Positions 7,232 to 17,069 of a stretch of 33,359 nucleotides of DNA are shown piece by piece; the first letter of the stretch is position 1; the number at the start of each line of letters is the position of its first letter. Under the pieces are notes generated by a model. That model worked only from the letters and a program-made list of their open reading frames with translations. It had not been told where the DNA came from and did not search any database. Origin of the DNA: JANQIV01 sp050117315 (GTDB lineage: Bacteria > Bacteroidota > Ignavibacteria > Ignavibacteriales > Melioribacteraceae); NCBI GenBank assembly GCA_050117315.1, contig JASFMY010000075.1:1-33359 (forward strand), read 5' to 3'. Both the position numbers and the translations under genes were made by a program.

Positions 7232-8841
7232 AAAAGCGAAAACTAATTATTAGGGGGCTCATAATTTTTTACGCTGTCTATTGTGTAGCTGCAATATTGT
7301 TTGCGTTCAGCTTTGACAGTCCTCAAGAATTTATTAATTATCTTGCCGATCTTTTTAAGCTTCGAACATACGAAGTGACTTTTCACGATACAACTATCCC
7401 GGCGGTAAGAAAACCGGTTAATACCGTCAGCATAGATGAGATACATGATTTTCGAAAATTATTTCTTCAAAGGAATTTCAAGACGTTAAATGAAAAATTA
7501 AATTCTTACCAGGAAAAATTTGAAGAAGATTTTAATAATGAGGATATGCTTTTTGATGCTTTTAACAGCTTTGAAATTACATTGCCTTTATACAAGAACG
7601 TCTTTGAAGAATGGATAGAATTTTCACCTTCGGATTATCAACCTTACCTTGCAAGGGCATTTTATTATTTTGCTCTGGGATGGCAGTCAAGGGGGCATAA
7701 GTTCGCGGGAGAGACTACCGATGAACAATTTAGCGGGATGCATTTTAATTTTCAAAAGGCTCTTAACGATATAAATAAATCCCTCGAAATAAAAGAGAAT
7801 TTAATGCCTGCCTATTATCTTTTAATCAGTATTGCAAACGCAAGTATGCCCGAAGAGGATGAGGATAGTATAGTGGAAGAAGCAGTCAAATTGTTCCCAT
7901 ACTCTTATACTATTTGGTCTAGTGCAATTCACGGTAAACTTCCTAGGTGGGGCGGAAGTTATATTGAAATGGAATATATGGCAAAGAGTGCGGAGAAATA
8001 TGTTAAGTTAAACCCTTGGCTTTATTCTCTTTACGGCAAGATATATGCAGACCAGGCTGATATTTTTTATAGAAATGACGAGTACAACAAAGCTATTGAA
8101 TTTTATACAAAAGCCCTTGAGTTTGGCGGTTGTTGCGGATACTACACTGAAAGGGCAAGAGTATATGCATTTGGTCTTGAGGATTCTCTCAAGGCATTTG
8201 ATGATATAAATAAAGCAATCCAATTGTGCCGTACATCCGAAGGAGCCTATATACTGAGATCAAGAATGTATTTATCCTTCGGGGATGTAAATAATTCTCT
8301 TAACGATTTATATACAGCTCAGAATATAAAACCTAACAATAGTTTGATACAGTCGTGGAAAGAAAGCGCATCAGAAATAGTTATGTACTGGGGACATAAG
8401 CATTATAATGACAAGGATTATAATACGGCAATATTTGAATATAACCAGGCACTCAGGTTTTATAGCGATAATGCCGAGGTTTATTATTGGCGCGGTAATT
8501 CCAATTATAATTTGAAAAAATTCGACATGGCATTAAACGATTTTGTTAATGCTGTCGAAAAAGATCCTCACTATTTTGAAGCGTATAGGATGATTGACTA
8601 TACTAAAAGTCTAAGAGGGGATTGGAAATCTATAATCGCTTACTGGAACCGCTTTCTTAGATTGGAGCCGGATCATGCAGAGGCTTTATTGGAAAGGGCG
8701 GGCACATATTATCACTTAGGAGATTACCAAAATAGTCTAAATGATTTAAAAAAATCATGCGAGCTTGGAAACGACAATGCTTGCGCAAGATACAAGGAAA
8801 TGAAAACGAAACCGGGTAAGATAAATAATGATAACAATTAA
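7228..8841 (+). CDS. Membrane-anchored tetratricopeptide-repeat protein
   Basis: A 537-residue protein with one N-terminal membrane span (about 8-28) and a long helical repeat region. TPR-like units run from about 130 to 525, with repeats such as YNKAIEFYTKALEFG (286-300), YNTAIFEYNQALRF (398-411) and HAEALLERAGTYYHLGDY (483-500). An RWGGS motif (240-244) is of the kind seen in DUF4034-like proteins. The last helix (KKSCELGNDNACARY) resembles Sel1-type repeats. The family acts as a scaffold for protein-protein contacts; partners are unknown. Its ATG overlaps the previous stop by 4 nt and its own stop overlaps the acetyltransferase start by 14 nt, which argues for coordinated expression of the three. 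Confidence 0.75.
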   Translation: MKKRKLIIRGLIIFYAVYCVAAILFAFSFDSPQEFINYLADLFKLRTYEVTFHDTTIPAVRKPVNTVSIDEIHDFRKLFLQRNFKTLNEKLNSYQEKFEEDFNNEDMLFDAFNSFEITLPLYKNVFEEWIEFSPSDYQPYLARAFYYFALGWQSRGHKFAGETTDEQFSGMHFNFQKALNDINKSLEIKENLMPAYYLLISIANASMPEEDEDSIVEEAVKLFPYSYTIWSSAIHGKLPRWGGSYIEMEYMAKSAEKYVKLNPWLYSLYGKIYADQADIFYRNDEYNKAIEFYTKALEFGGCCGYYTERARVYAFGLEDSLKAFDDINKAIQLCRTSEGAYILRSRMYLSFGDVNNSLNDLYTAQNIKPNNSLIQSWKESASEIVMYWGHKHYNDKDYNTAIFEYNQALRFYSDNAEVYYWRGNSNYNLKKFDMALNDFVNAVEKDPHYFEAYRMIDYTKSLRGDWKSIIAYWNRFLRLEPDHAEALLERAGTYYHLGDYQNSLNDLKKSCELGNDNACARYKEMKTKPGKINNDNN

Positions 8842-9688
8842 ACAACTCTCAAACACCGGTCTTAAAACAATTCATGAGGCTTTTATTAATGCTTTCTCAG
8901 ATTATGTTGAGCCGATTAATTTATCATTCGAGCAGTTAAAATATATGATAGAACGGAGAGGCTGTGATCTTAACTTATCTTTCGGGGCTTTTAGCGACGG
9001 TCAATTAGTAAGCTTCACATTAAACGGAATCGGTGAATGGAACGGGGAGCTTACAGCATATGATACCGGAACAGGGACAATAAAAGAATTTAGAAAGCAG
9101 GGAATCGCCAAAAGAATGTTCAACGAATCACTGCCTGTTTTAAGAGAACATAAAGTAAAACACTATCTGCTCGAAGTGATCCGCTCCAATAAATCCGCAT
9201 TTGAACTTTACAAAAAAGCCGGGTTTACTATTACACGAGAGTTTGACTATTTTATTTCGACCAAAGACAAAATCAAAATTCGAGAGAGCAAGCTAAATAA
9301 AGAATTTCAGATAATGGAAATTATCAACCCGGATTGGGATACTCTAAAAACTTTTTGGGATTTTGATCCCTCGTGGCAGAATTCAATTGATTCAATTAAT
9401 CGTAAAACACAGTATTTCAAATTCCTTGGAATTTATGATTCGGATAAAATTGTGGGATATGGTATAATTGAAAAGCATACCGGGGATATTCCGCAATTGG
9501 CGGTAAGCCGGGAACACAGGCGTAAAGGTTTGGCGTCAACATTACTTTACCGTCTTCTACAAAATTCGGAAAGCAAAACAATAAAGTTTATTAATACATC
9601 TGCCGTCAACAATTCATTTAGGAAGTTTGCAGAAAGTGTTTGCCTGGCTCCGGGTATAGGGCAATATGAAATGCTGCTGAAATTGTAA
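8828..9688 (+). CDS. Tandem GNAT-family N-acetyltransferase
   Basis: A 286-residue protein with two GNAT folds in series. The first carries an acetyl-CoA pyrophosphate loop in EFRKQGIAKRMF (87-98) and the later NKSAFELYKKAGF (121-133), a typical end of the fold. The second has EHRRKGLASTLLYRLL (229-244). The substrate (small molecule, amine or protein) is not evident. The 14-nt overlap with the upstream TPR gene favours a shared transcript. The protein ends cleanly at a normal length; no frameshift is visible. Confidence 0.85.
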   Translation: MITIKQLSNTGLKTIHEAFINAFSDYVEPINLSFEQLKYMIERRGCDLNLSFGAFSDGQLVSFTLNGIGEWNGELTAYDTGTGTIKEFRKQGIAKRMFNESLPVLREHKVKHYLLEVIRSNKSAFELYKKAGFTITREFDYFISTKDKIKIRESKLNKEFQIMEIINPDWDTLKTFWDFDPSWQNSIDSINRKTQYFKFLGIYDSDKIVGYGIIEKHTGDIPQLAVSREHRRKGLASTLLYRLLQNSESKTIKFINTSAVNNSFRKFAESVCLAPGIGQYEMLLKL

Positions 9689-9897
9689 ACTGTTTCCTAA
9701 CTGCTGCTAATCTATCCCGATAAAATTCGACAGCAAATTATTCCTTTCAATTGCTTTTTTCTTTGAATTTTTTTTATTAGCTGATTAAGTAAGCAATTTG
9801 TATTTTAATTTCCAAAGGCTTTTTTCGATAGAAACTACTATTATCAGTACAAATTAAATCACTTGACAAATTTTTAAATAGAAAAAGAGGCTGTCGG

Positions 9898-11520
9898 TTG
9901 AAACTAAAACCCAGATTCATAATTGGCTACTTGGCTATAAGTATAATCGTTTTTTTTGTAGGGCTATTAAATTATCTCCAATTAAAAAAAATCCATAATT
10001 CATTGGAAGAGGCAACCGGTAAATATGCACCTACTGTAATTGAAATTGGAAGGATGCAGTATATCGGAACGAGAATGAGGGAAGAGGCAGTTGGCTCTGC
10101 TTTGCTGCAAATGGCTGCAATTAATTTCAATAAAGAGTTTGATTTTGAAAATATAGATGAAGAGAATGAAGAATTTGAACAAAACTACGAACAGCTTCAA
10201 AACCAATTAACTAATTTAAAGAACAGAGATAGCCAAATATTAAACGATGAATTGAGCAATAAACTAAACATAATAATAACAGATATTTTTACATCCGGTA
10301 AAGATTTGATAAATATAGGTTTCGACGAAGAAAGATTGAGAGAAATAGAAACTATTAAGGAAAGTATTGAGGTGGCTGAGGAACAGTTTATAATAGTTAC
10401 AAATGAGCTAATTAGCAAATATCAATCGAAGTTTGAAAACAGCAGGCTTCAAGGCCTGGAAAATTTAAACCAATCAATCATCATTGGCTGGTCAGGTATA
10501 ATTGCAGCAATACTAATGTCGATAATTCTTGGAAGTGTAGGTTCTAATAGAATTGTAAATCCCCTGTTGAATTTAATCTCCGCAACTCAGGATATACCCA
10601 AAGGTAATTACGAAATAAAACAGATAAAAATGCCGCATGACGAGGTCAGTCACTTATATAAGTCTTTTATTATTATGGCAGATGCTTTACGTGAGAAAAC
10701 GAACTCATTACTGAAAGAGATAAAAGTTAGAGAAGAAAGCGAAAAACAGACGGATGCCTTGAACAAAAAAATGGAAAGTAAAAACAAAGAATTGGAACAA
10801 ATAATCTACGGCGTTTCACATGATTTGAGGTCACCTTTAATAAACATAACCGGATTCAGCAGCGAATTAAAGCAAATAGCGGAGATTCTAAAATATGAAG
10901 TTAATGCTGATGCTTCGGAGATAGACAAAGAAAAAATTAATAAGACATTGGAAGAAGAATTTACCAGCTTTATTGAGTTCATTCAAATGAGCGCTAAAAA
11001 GATTGATACGGTATTGAAGAGTTTATTACAGCTTGCCAGGCTGGGAAATCTTATGCCTTCATTTGAAAAATTGGATATGAATGATGTCATAAATGATGTA
11101 AATAATTCGTTCGGTTATCAAATAAAAGAAAAAAATATAAATGTTATAGTTGAGAAATTACTACCCTGTTTCGCTAATAAAAATATTATAAATCCTTTGT
11201 TTGCTAATTTAATCGGCAATGCAATAAAATACTCGGACGAAGAAAAAGAATCATTTGTAAAAATAAGCGGATACGTTGAAAACCAAAATTCGGTTTATGT
11301 AATAGAAGATAATGGAATAGGTATTGCAGAAGAAAATATTCCCAAAATATTTGATATATTTTACCGCGGGAAAAAAAGCGGTAAAGACGGTTTCGGAATA
11401 GGGCTTGCAATTGTTAAAAGAATAGTTGAGCTTAATAAAGGTAAAATCTGGGTAGAATCCAATGTGGGTGAAGGAAGTAAGTTTTATGTTTCCATTCCGA
11501 ATAGTAATTGGTCTATCTAG
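9898..11520 (+). CDS. Membrane sensor histidine kinase with HAMP-like linker
   Basis: A 540-residue two-component kinase. The membrane spans are at about 8-28 and 193-214, flanking an extracytoplasmic helical sensor of about 165 residues that looks like a four-helix (chemoreceptor-like) ligand domain. A HAMP-like linker and coiled coil follow (about 215-300), then the phospho-acceptor YGVSHDLRSP (His308), then HATPase_c with N-box NLIGNAIKYS (Asn441), DNGIGI (471-476) and GFGIGLAI (498-505). No receiver domain or response-regulator gene is adjacent, so it signals in trans. I chose the TTG at 9898 because an AGAGG ribosome-binding site lies 7 nt upstream and the N-terminus then starts at the first membrane helix. 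Confidence 0.85.
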   Translation: MKLKPRFIIGYLAISIIVFFVGLLNYLQLKKIHNSLEEATGKYAPTVIEIGRMQYIGTRMREEAVGSALLQMAAINFNKEFDFENIDEENEEFEQNYEQLQNQLTNLKNRDSQILNDELSNKLNIIITDIFTSGKDLINIGFDEERLREIETIKESIEVAEEQFIIVTNELISKYQSKFENSRLQGLENLNQSIIIGWSGIIAAILMSIILGSVGSNRIVNPLLNLISATQDIPKGNYEIKQIKMPHDEVSHLYKSFIIMADALREKTNSLLKEIKVREESEKQTDALNKKMESKNKELEQIIYGVSHDLRSPLINITGFSSELKQIAEILKYEVNADASEIDKEKINKTLEEEFTSFIEFIQMSAKKIDTVLKSLLQLARLGNLMPSFEKLDMNDVINDVNNSFGYQIKEKNINVIVEKLLPCFANKNIINPLFANLIGNAIKYSDEEKESFVKISGYVENQNSVYVIEDNGIGIAEENIPKIFDIFYRGKKSGKDGFGIGLAIVKRIVELNKGKIWVESNVGEGSKFYVSIPNSNWSI

Positions 11521-11820
11521 TTGGAAACGGACAACCCGGATGATAATTTAATTACGACATTACAAATTTACACCTCGAAAAATAATTCCTATTAAGTCAA
11601 TCGTTACATAGGTTATTTCTTCGGCAATAAAATTAAACCTGGTACAAATCTTCCCAAGAAAGGCAAACGGTACATTTGATAAGATAAAGCATCTTAAATA
11701 CAGCAAAATATTGTTAATTTAATTTTAAATAAAGCTGCATTATTATTAACTTTTAAATATTGATTATAAATCAAAAAAGAAAAAATAGTATCTATTCCAT
11801 TTAACAAAAGAAGGTGCAAA
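11521..11820. other. Intergenic, AT-rich, nothing identified
   Basis: These 300 bases hold no ORF or structure I can support. The last 60 are A/T-rich and lead into a GAAGGTG ribosome-binding site (11810-11816) for the next gene. Confidence 0.4.
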
Positions 11821-13080
11821 GTGAAATCTCAAAATATTAAGTGGTTTATTATTATTTGCATACTCATTCTAGCAGGAGCTTGTAAAGAAGAAGGAACAAC
11901 CGAACTTGAATCATTAGAAAAGGGTGAAATTACGCTGGATTTGTCTTTGACTGTAGCTAAAAGTTTAGGATTAAATATTGAGAAAGTATATTTGGAAATT
12001 ATTGGTCCAACCGGTTTAAATGGTTTTTTAACAATCTCGGATGATACTGCCAAAGCTTATGGTACATTTACAGGACTTCTGCCGGGAAATTATAATCTCG
12101 AAGTTGTAGCATACAATTCGGATAATGATACTTTGGCTACAGGTTCTGGTAGCGCTGAGGTTAAAGTTGGAGAAATCACCATAGTGAATATACAGATGAC
12201 CTTAAACACAGGTTTGAGCATAACTGTCAATTGGGGTAGTGTTGTTTTTCCAACTGATCATTATCTTTATGTGGCAAACGAAGGAGTTGGAGGTGGTAAC
12301 ACTATTCTAAAAATACTATCAGACGGAAGTGCAACAATTGTTGGAACAGGTTTCAATGGCCCGGCAGGAGTAGCAGTGCATCCTGAAACAAAAGATTTAT
12401 TTATAAGTGATGATTATGGAAGCGTCTATCGTATAAAAAGTGATGGCTCTTCATCCATAGTTATAAGTGAACTTATGAATCCAAATGGTCTGGCTTTTGA
12501 CTCTAATAACCGTCTGCTAATAGCTGAAGCGGGAGGACAAATAACTCGTATAAATCTTGAGACAAATTTAAGCGAGATTTTAGCAACTGGCTTTGGTACT
12601 TTGCAGGGAATTGGAGAATTTCAAGGAGATATCTTTTTTACCGATAACAGCGGTTATGTTTTTTATATTCAAGAAGAAACAACTCTGCCAATTGTTGCCC
12701 CTGCAGAATCTAATAGATTTACTACTATACAGGTGGTACAAGATACAGACGGGGGTCTAACTATAGACAGCAGCGGAAATATTTATGTTTGTAATGATGG
12801 AGGTAAAATAGTGAGAGTAACTATCGAAAACAGAGAAGCGACGGTTTTACATGAAAACCTAAATATTCAATCCCGGGGGTTAACATTAACTCCTTCTCAA
12901 GAAATTCTTTTGGTTACTAATTATAATTCCAATGAAGTATATGCTATAGACCTAATTACAAACTCTACTTGGGTTTTTATAAATAATAATAATGCACAAG
13001 GACTTCTCAACGGGCCGTTTGGTATGGCAATAACGAATATAAACTTTCCTGGTTTTGTAAGGCCAACAATATTACAATAA
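11821..13080 (+). CDS. Lipoprotein with NHL/SMP-30-like beta-propeller
   Basis: A 419-residue lipoprotein with signal and lipobox LAGAC (Cys21). Residues about 35-130 look like an immunoglobulin- or carboxypeptidase-regulatory-type beta sandwich. A six- or seven-blade beta-propeller follows (about 145-410), with repeated segments such as GFNGPAGVAVHPETKDLFIS (about 179-198) and MNPNGLAFDSNNRLLIAEAG (about 218-237), as in NHL and SMP-30/gluconolactonase-like proteins. The role may be surface binding or lactone hydrolysis; the sequence does not settle which. The start is GTG, supported by GAAGGTG just upstream. It ends 9 nt before a strong hairpin. Confidence 0.75.
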   Translation: MKSQNIKWFIIICILILAGACKEEGTTELESLEKGEITLDLSLTVAKSLGLNIEKVYLEIIGPTGLNGFLTISDDTAKAYGTFTGLLPGNYNLEVVAYNSDNDTLATGSGSAEVKVGEITIVNIQMTLNTGLSITVNWGSVVFPTDHYLYVANEGVGGGNTILKILSDGSATIVGTGFNGPAGVAVHPETKDLFISDDYGSVYRIKSDGSSSIVISELMNPNGLAFDSNNRLLIAEAGGQITRINLETNLSEILATGFGTLQGIGEFQGDIFFTDNSGYVFYIQEETTLPIVAPAESNRFTTIQVVQDTDGGLTIDSSGNIYVCNDGGKIVRVTIENREATVLHENLNIQSRGLTLTPSQEILLVTNYNSNEVYAIDLITNSTWVFINNNNAQGLLNGPFGMAITNINFPGFVRPTILQ

Positions 13081-13089
13081 AAAATTCGC

Positions 13090-13119
13090 AACTGTCACGG
13101 ATACACCACCGTGACAGTT
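13090..13119. terminator. Intrinsic terminator between convergent genes
   Basis: AACTGTCACGG (13090-13100) and CCGTGACAGTT (13109-13119) form a perfect 11-bp stem with an 8-nt loop. On the minus strand the stem is followed by GCGAATTTTTT, a good U-tract for the ppk transcript. On the plus strand it can also stop the transcript of the propeller gene. Confidence 0.85.
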
Positions 13120-13128
13120 GGTATGTAA

Positions 13129-15276
13129 TTAATTTTTTAACTTCGTAAATAACTTTCCGTTGCTTGCTACAGCTTCTTTCATCAGCCATTCCTGCAGGTT
13201 TACTTTTTTCTGGTGAACTACAGGGCGGTTAAAAACATATTTGCCGGTCGGCAAAAGTATGCGTGACTTTTCAGTATCCTCCATAGCTACATCCAGAATA
13301 TTTTTCTTAAGGAATGTTTTCAATTTTTTGTTTTCAATAGGAAAGGTTGTTTCAACTCTCCGGTCTAAATTACGGGGCATGATATCGGCACTGCTCAAAT
13401 AAATTTTTTCATCGCCGTTATTGTAGAAATAATAAATCCGGCTATGCTCTAAAAATCTGCCGACAATACTTTTTACCTTTATGTTTTCGCTCAATCCCGG
13501 CACTTGGGGTACAAGGCAGCAAATGCCTCTGATAATCAAATCAATTTTAATTCCGTAGCTTGATGCTTCGTAAAGCGCCGCAATAATATCAGGGTCTACG
13601 AGAGAATTTAATTTGAATATTATTTTTCCTTCTCTGCCGGCTTTTACGTTGTCAATTTCTGTTTGAATTAATTTTAAGAATTTGTCACGTGTGTTTAACG
13701 GGGAGACAAATAATTTTTCGTAATTGGTTTGTTCCGAGTAACCGGTTAATAGGTTGAATACTTCGGCGACATCCGAAGCAATCTTATCATCTATAGTAAA
13801 GAAACCTATATCGGTATAAAGCTTGGCGGTAGATGCGTTATAATTACCCGTACTCATATGAACGTATCTTTTAACCCCGTCCGATTCCTTTCTTACAACG
13901 AGTGTCATTTTAGCATGAGTTTTTAACCCGACTAACCCATAAACAACATGCACCCCGGCTTTTTCAAGTTCTCTTGCCCAGAATATATTATTCTCTTCAT
14001 CGAAACGCGCTTTCAGCTCAACCAATACGGCAACCTGTTTTTTTCTTTCTGCTGCTTCAATTAAATATTTTATAATTGGCGAGTCGGGCCCAACACGGTA
14101 AAGTGTTTGCTTGATAGCGAGTACATCGGGATCTGCGGATGCTTCTTTAATGAAATTTATTACAGGGTTAAAAGAGTCGAACGGATGATGCAAAATAATG
14201 TCATTATGTTTAATAACCGAAAAGATACTTTCCTCTTCTTCAAATACGGCAGGTGTTTCTGCCTGAAACGGTTTTTCTTTTAAATGGGCTAAGGGGAGAT
14301 TGTACAATTCCATTAGGTGACTTAATCCCAAATGACCGTCTGTAAAATGAATATCTTTTTTATTTATTTCAAGGTTTTCAGTAAGAATGTCGACCATAAA
14401 TTCAGGCATATCGGTTTCAATTTCCAAACGGACTACCGGGCCGAACTTACGTCTTCTTATATTCTCTTCAATAAGTTCAAGCAAATCGTCTGCTTCGTCT
14501 TCCTGTATTTCAATATCTGTATTCCGTGTAATCCTAAACCTGTAAGCATGAAGAATTTCAACCCCGGGGAAAAGTTTATCAAGATTGAATTTTATCAGAT
14601 CATCAAGCCAAACATATTTTGCAGTAGGTTCAAGCTCTTTCTTTTTTTTCGACTCAATAATATTTTCTATCCTTATAAGCCTTGGCAGAATGCCCGGAAC
14701 TTTTACCCTTGCAAAATGTTTCTCCCCGTTTTGTTTCTTTACCTGTAAAGCAAAACTTATACTAAGATTGGAAATGTAGGGGAAAGGTCTTCCGGGATCA
14801 AATGCAAGTGGGGTTAAGACAGGATAAATTTCTTTATTAAAATATTCGGATAAAGTTTTTTGTTCTTTTTTTGTAAGGTCTTCTATTTTACAAATAAAAA
14901 TATTATTCTTATTTAATGAAGGTGCTATAGTTTTTCTCCAGAACCTAGAAATTTTTTTGAGCATTTTACGCACTTCGCTGTCAATATATTTAAGCTGTTC
15001 AAAAGGAGTGTACCCGTCAATAGTAGGTTTAAAGATATTTGCCATAATCTGTTCTTTTAACCCGGCAACACGTATCATGTAGAATTCATCGAGATTGGAA
15101 AAGAAAATCGAGATAAATTTTATCTTATCAAGCAAAGGTAAATCGGGATTCAACGCCTCTTCCAAAACTCTTCGGTTAAATTCAATCCAGCTTGTTTCGC
15201 GGTTAAAGAAATTATCGGGATCATGGTATTTCTTCAAATAATCTTTTGTTATTTTGGGCATAATCTCTTTAATCAA
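13129..15276 (-). CDS. ppk1: Polyphosphate kinase
   Basis: PPK1 reversibly polymerises the gamma-phosphate of ATP into polyphosphate. The 715-residue length fits the family. FFSNLDEF (59-66, Asn61) is the conserved N-terminal ATP-contact motif, GLKTHAKM (450-457) holds His454, the phosphohistidine equivalent, and LEHSRIYYF (609-617) holds the second conserved His611. Arginines for phosphate binding are also present (TLYRVGPDS, 391-399). The ATG at 15276 and the Met at residue 6 are alternative starts. It lies downstream of dCMP deaminase with a hairpin in between, so it is probably transcribed on its own. Confidence 0.97.
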   Translation of the reverse strand: MIKEIMPKITKDYLKKYHDPDNFFNRETSWIEFNRRVLEEALNPDLPLLDKIKFISIFFSNLDEFYMIRVAGLKEQIMANIFKPTIDGYTPFEQLKYIDSEVRKMLKKISRFWRKTIAPSLNKNNIFICKIEDLTKKEQKTLSEYFNKEIYPVLTPLAFDPGRPFPYISNLSISFALQVKKQNGEKHFARVKVPGILPRLIRIENIIESKKKKELEPTAKYVWLDDLIKFNLDKLFPGVEILHAYRFRITRNTDIEIQEDEADDLLELIEENIRRRKFGPVVRLEIETDMPEFMVDILTENLEINKKDIHFTDGHLGLSHLMELYNLPLAHLKEKPFQAETPAVFEEEESIFSVIKHNDIILHHPFDSFNPVINFIKEASADPDVLAIKQTLYRVGPDSPIIKYLIEAAERKKQVAVLVELKARFDEENNIFWARELEKAGVHVVYGLVGLKTHAKMTLVVRKESDGVKRYVHMSTGNYNASTAKLYTDIGFFTIDDKIASDVAEVFNLLTGYSEQTNYEKLFVSPLNTRDKFLKLIQTEIDNVKAGREGKIIFKLNSLVDPDIIAALYEASSYGIKIDLIIRGICCLVPQVPGLSENIKVKSIVGRFLEHSRIYYFYNNGDEKIYLSSADIMPRNLDRRVETTFPIENKKLKTFLKKNILDVAMEDTEKSRILLPTGKYVFNRPVVHQKKVNLQEWLMKEAVASNGKLFTKLKN

Positions 15277-15371
15277 ATTTTTAGAATGTTAAAGATAAAC
15301 ATTTTTGCTGAAGGAATCTTTTAGATTCTGAAACTTTCCCGATATTTCAAAAAACAGATAGTTGGTTAAGA

Positions 15372-15404
15372 TTTCTCTCCCGATAAAAAACATCGGGAGA
15401 GAAA
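15372..15404 (-). terminator. 13-bp hairpin between ppk1 and the deaminase
   Basis: TTTCTCTCCCGAT (15372-15384) pairs perfectly with ATCGGGAGAGAAA (15392-15404) around a 7-nt A-rich loop. It sits after the minus-strand deaminase stop (15472) and before the ppk1 start. There is no strong U-tract after it on either strand, so it may act as a partial terminator or transcript-stabilising hairpin. A small GAATC/GATTC hairpin lies at 15314-15328. Confidence 0.55.
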
Positions 15405-15471
15405 TGACAAAACGTTTAGATATCTAATTTTGCAGAAACTCCATTTTAAAAGTAATGATATCCGGGACATT

Positions 15472-15972
15472 CTATATTATGTTTTTTTTGAATTTTTTAG
15501 CAGACTTAAAACTATCCAGATCATAATTAATTTTAGTAGAGGGCATGTCCAATCTTCTAACCGGAACGTTGGCAATTTTCAGGAATTCTTCTGCTTGGGT
15601 ATTATGGTAATCCGAAAAAATTACTATTTCTTTTATGCCGGCCGTTACAAGCGATTTAGCACAATTGGTGCAGGGCATATTTGTAACGTAAGCAGTTGCT
15701 CCCAAAGTACTTACCCCGTGAATTGAACATTGGAGCAAGGCATTCATCTCCGCATGAATAGTCCTTATACAGTGATTGTCAACTATATAGCATCCTTCAT
15801 CCTCGCAATGAACATCACCGGGAATTGAACCGTTATACCCTGTTGATAAAATTCTTTTATCTCTAACAAGAACACATCCACAATGCATCCTGGGGCATGT
15901 AGCACGTTCGGAGACTAACATTGCAAGTTTTAGAAAATATTCATCCCATGAAGGTCTTGAGTTTTTAGACAT
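15472..15972 (-). CDS. dCMP deaminase (ComEB-like)
   Basis: A 166-residue deoxycytidylate deaminase converting dCMP to dUMP, the precursor for thymidylate synthesis. The zinc site is complete: HAE in TIHAEMNALL (His73, Glu75) and PCTNC (Cys101, Cys104). GYNGSIPG (45-52) is the characteristic nucleotide-binding region, and CEDEGC (56-61) resembles the extra cysteine-bearing insert of this family. The GAGAGGAA sequence upstream of the ATG is a good ribosome-binding site. The length is normal for the family. Confidence 0.93.
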   Translation of the reverse strand: MSKNSRPSWDEYFLKLAMLVSERATCPRMHCGCVLVRDKRILSTGYNGSIPGDVHCEDEGCYIVDNHCIRTIHAEMNALLQCSIHGVSTLGATAYVTNMPCTNCAKSLVTAGIKEIVIFSDYHNTQAEEFLKIANVPVRRLDMPSTKINYDLDSFKSAKKFKKNII

Positions 15973-16041
15973 TTTCCTCTCGAATTAGTGAAAAAACGAA
16001 ATCCAATATTTGATGAATTGAAATAAATATCAAATTCAAAA

Positions 16042-17069
16042 TTATTCTTCGTAAAGAATTACTACATTATCGCTTGCCGGGTATCCAACACATGTAAGAC
16101 AATAACCCTGTTTTATTTCTTCTTCGGATAAAGCAGTTTGTTCAACCAGTTGTAACTTGCCTGAAAGCAACTTAGCCCGGCATGTCCCGCAGTTACCGAG
16201 CTGCAGGCCGTTTTCCATGGCCACTTCAAGGATACTTTGCCCCGGTTCCAATAGTATTTTATGTTTCTCGTCGTTAAAAAAAGAGTTACTTCTCTTTCTT
16301 TTTCTTCTACTTCTTCAGTTTCGTCAATAATTTCAACGTGGTAAATTTCCCGGTGAATTTTTTCCCTGTTTACCTTAAGGTCTTTAAGAGCTTTCATAAT
16401 TTCTTTCATCATGCCTTCCGGCCCGCACATAAAGAATTCAGTGTTTTCATCAAATCCGTTAATATGTTTTTTTACAAATTCGACCGTTAGATCATAACTT
16501 ATTCTTCCTGTTTTTTTTCTCCAATCAACAGACGGACGGCTTAAAATATAAGTAATAAAAAAGTTATCATACGTCCTTTTTAGTTCATCAAAACCATTTT
16601 TGTAAATAATTGATTCTTCATTTCTATTCCCATAAAGCAGATAAACTTTACTTTCTTTTTCTACCGACAGAATTGATTTAATCATAGAGTAAAGCGGGGT
16701 AATACCGCTTCCGGCACCAAAGAAAACATATTTGTTTTTATTATTTTTATTCGGTTTTACGGTAAAACTGCCAAGCGGGGGAAGAGATTTAATAGTATTG
16801 CCTTCTTTTAACGATTCAAATAAAAACTTTGAAGTGTATCCGCCGGATACTTTTTTTATTGTAATTTTTAGTAAAGGAAGTTCAGACGGGCTTGAGCTTA
16901 TTGAATATCCTCTTTTAATTTCTCTGCCGTCTATTTCAAATATAAAAGTAAGGAATTGTCCGGGGGCAAAATCAAGACTTTTATTGTTTTTTTCTTTTAG
17001 AGTTAAGGTAAGGGAATCTGTTGTTTCTTTTTGTACTTTTATTACTTCAAGATAGAGGTAATTTTTCAT
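16042..17069 (-). pseudogene. Ferredoxin reductase fused to [2Fe-2S] domain, frameshifted, first cluster Cys absent
   Basis: This is a PaaE/Hcr-type NAD(P)H oxidoreductase interrupted by one frameshift. The N-terminal part has FAD motif RGYS (53-56), NAD-binding FGAGSGITP (117-125), and CGPEGM (215-220). The frame then drifts after about residue 264. Lengthening the A7 run at 16276-16282 by one base restores VTLFFNDEKHKILLEPGQSI and continues into a C-terminal plant-type ferredoxin domain (16042-16251), a product of about 340 residues. That domain keeps GNCGTC and a distal LTC ligand at the usual C-x29-C distance, but the first cysteine of the canonical C-x4-C-x2-C loop is missing: GLQL runs directly into GNCGTC. 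Either a short deletion removed it or the read is damaged. As written, the protein could not bind the cluster normally. No oxygenase component lies nearby. Confidence 0.75.

Noticed and set aside
14332..14748. Long frame on the plus strand within ppk1
   Set aside because: Shadow of a strongly conserved minus-strand gene; the protein is Phe/Cys-rich without domains.
16042..16251. Stand-alone small ferredoxin
   Set aside because: It begins mid-domain with TTG and is directly continuous with the reductase once one base is added at 16276-16282.
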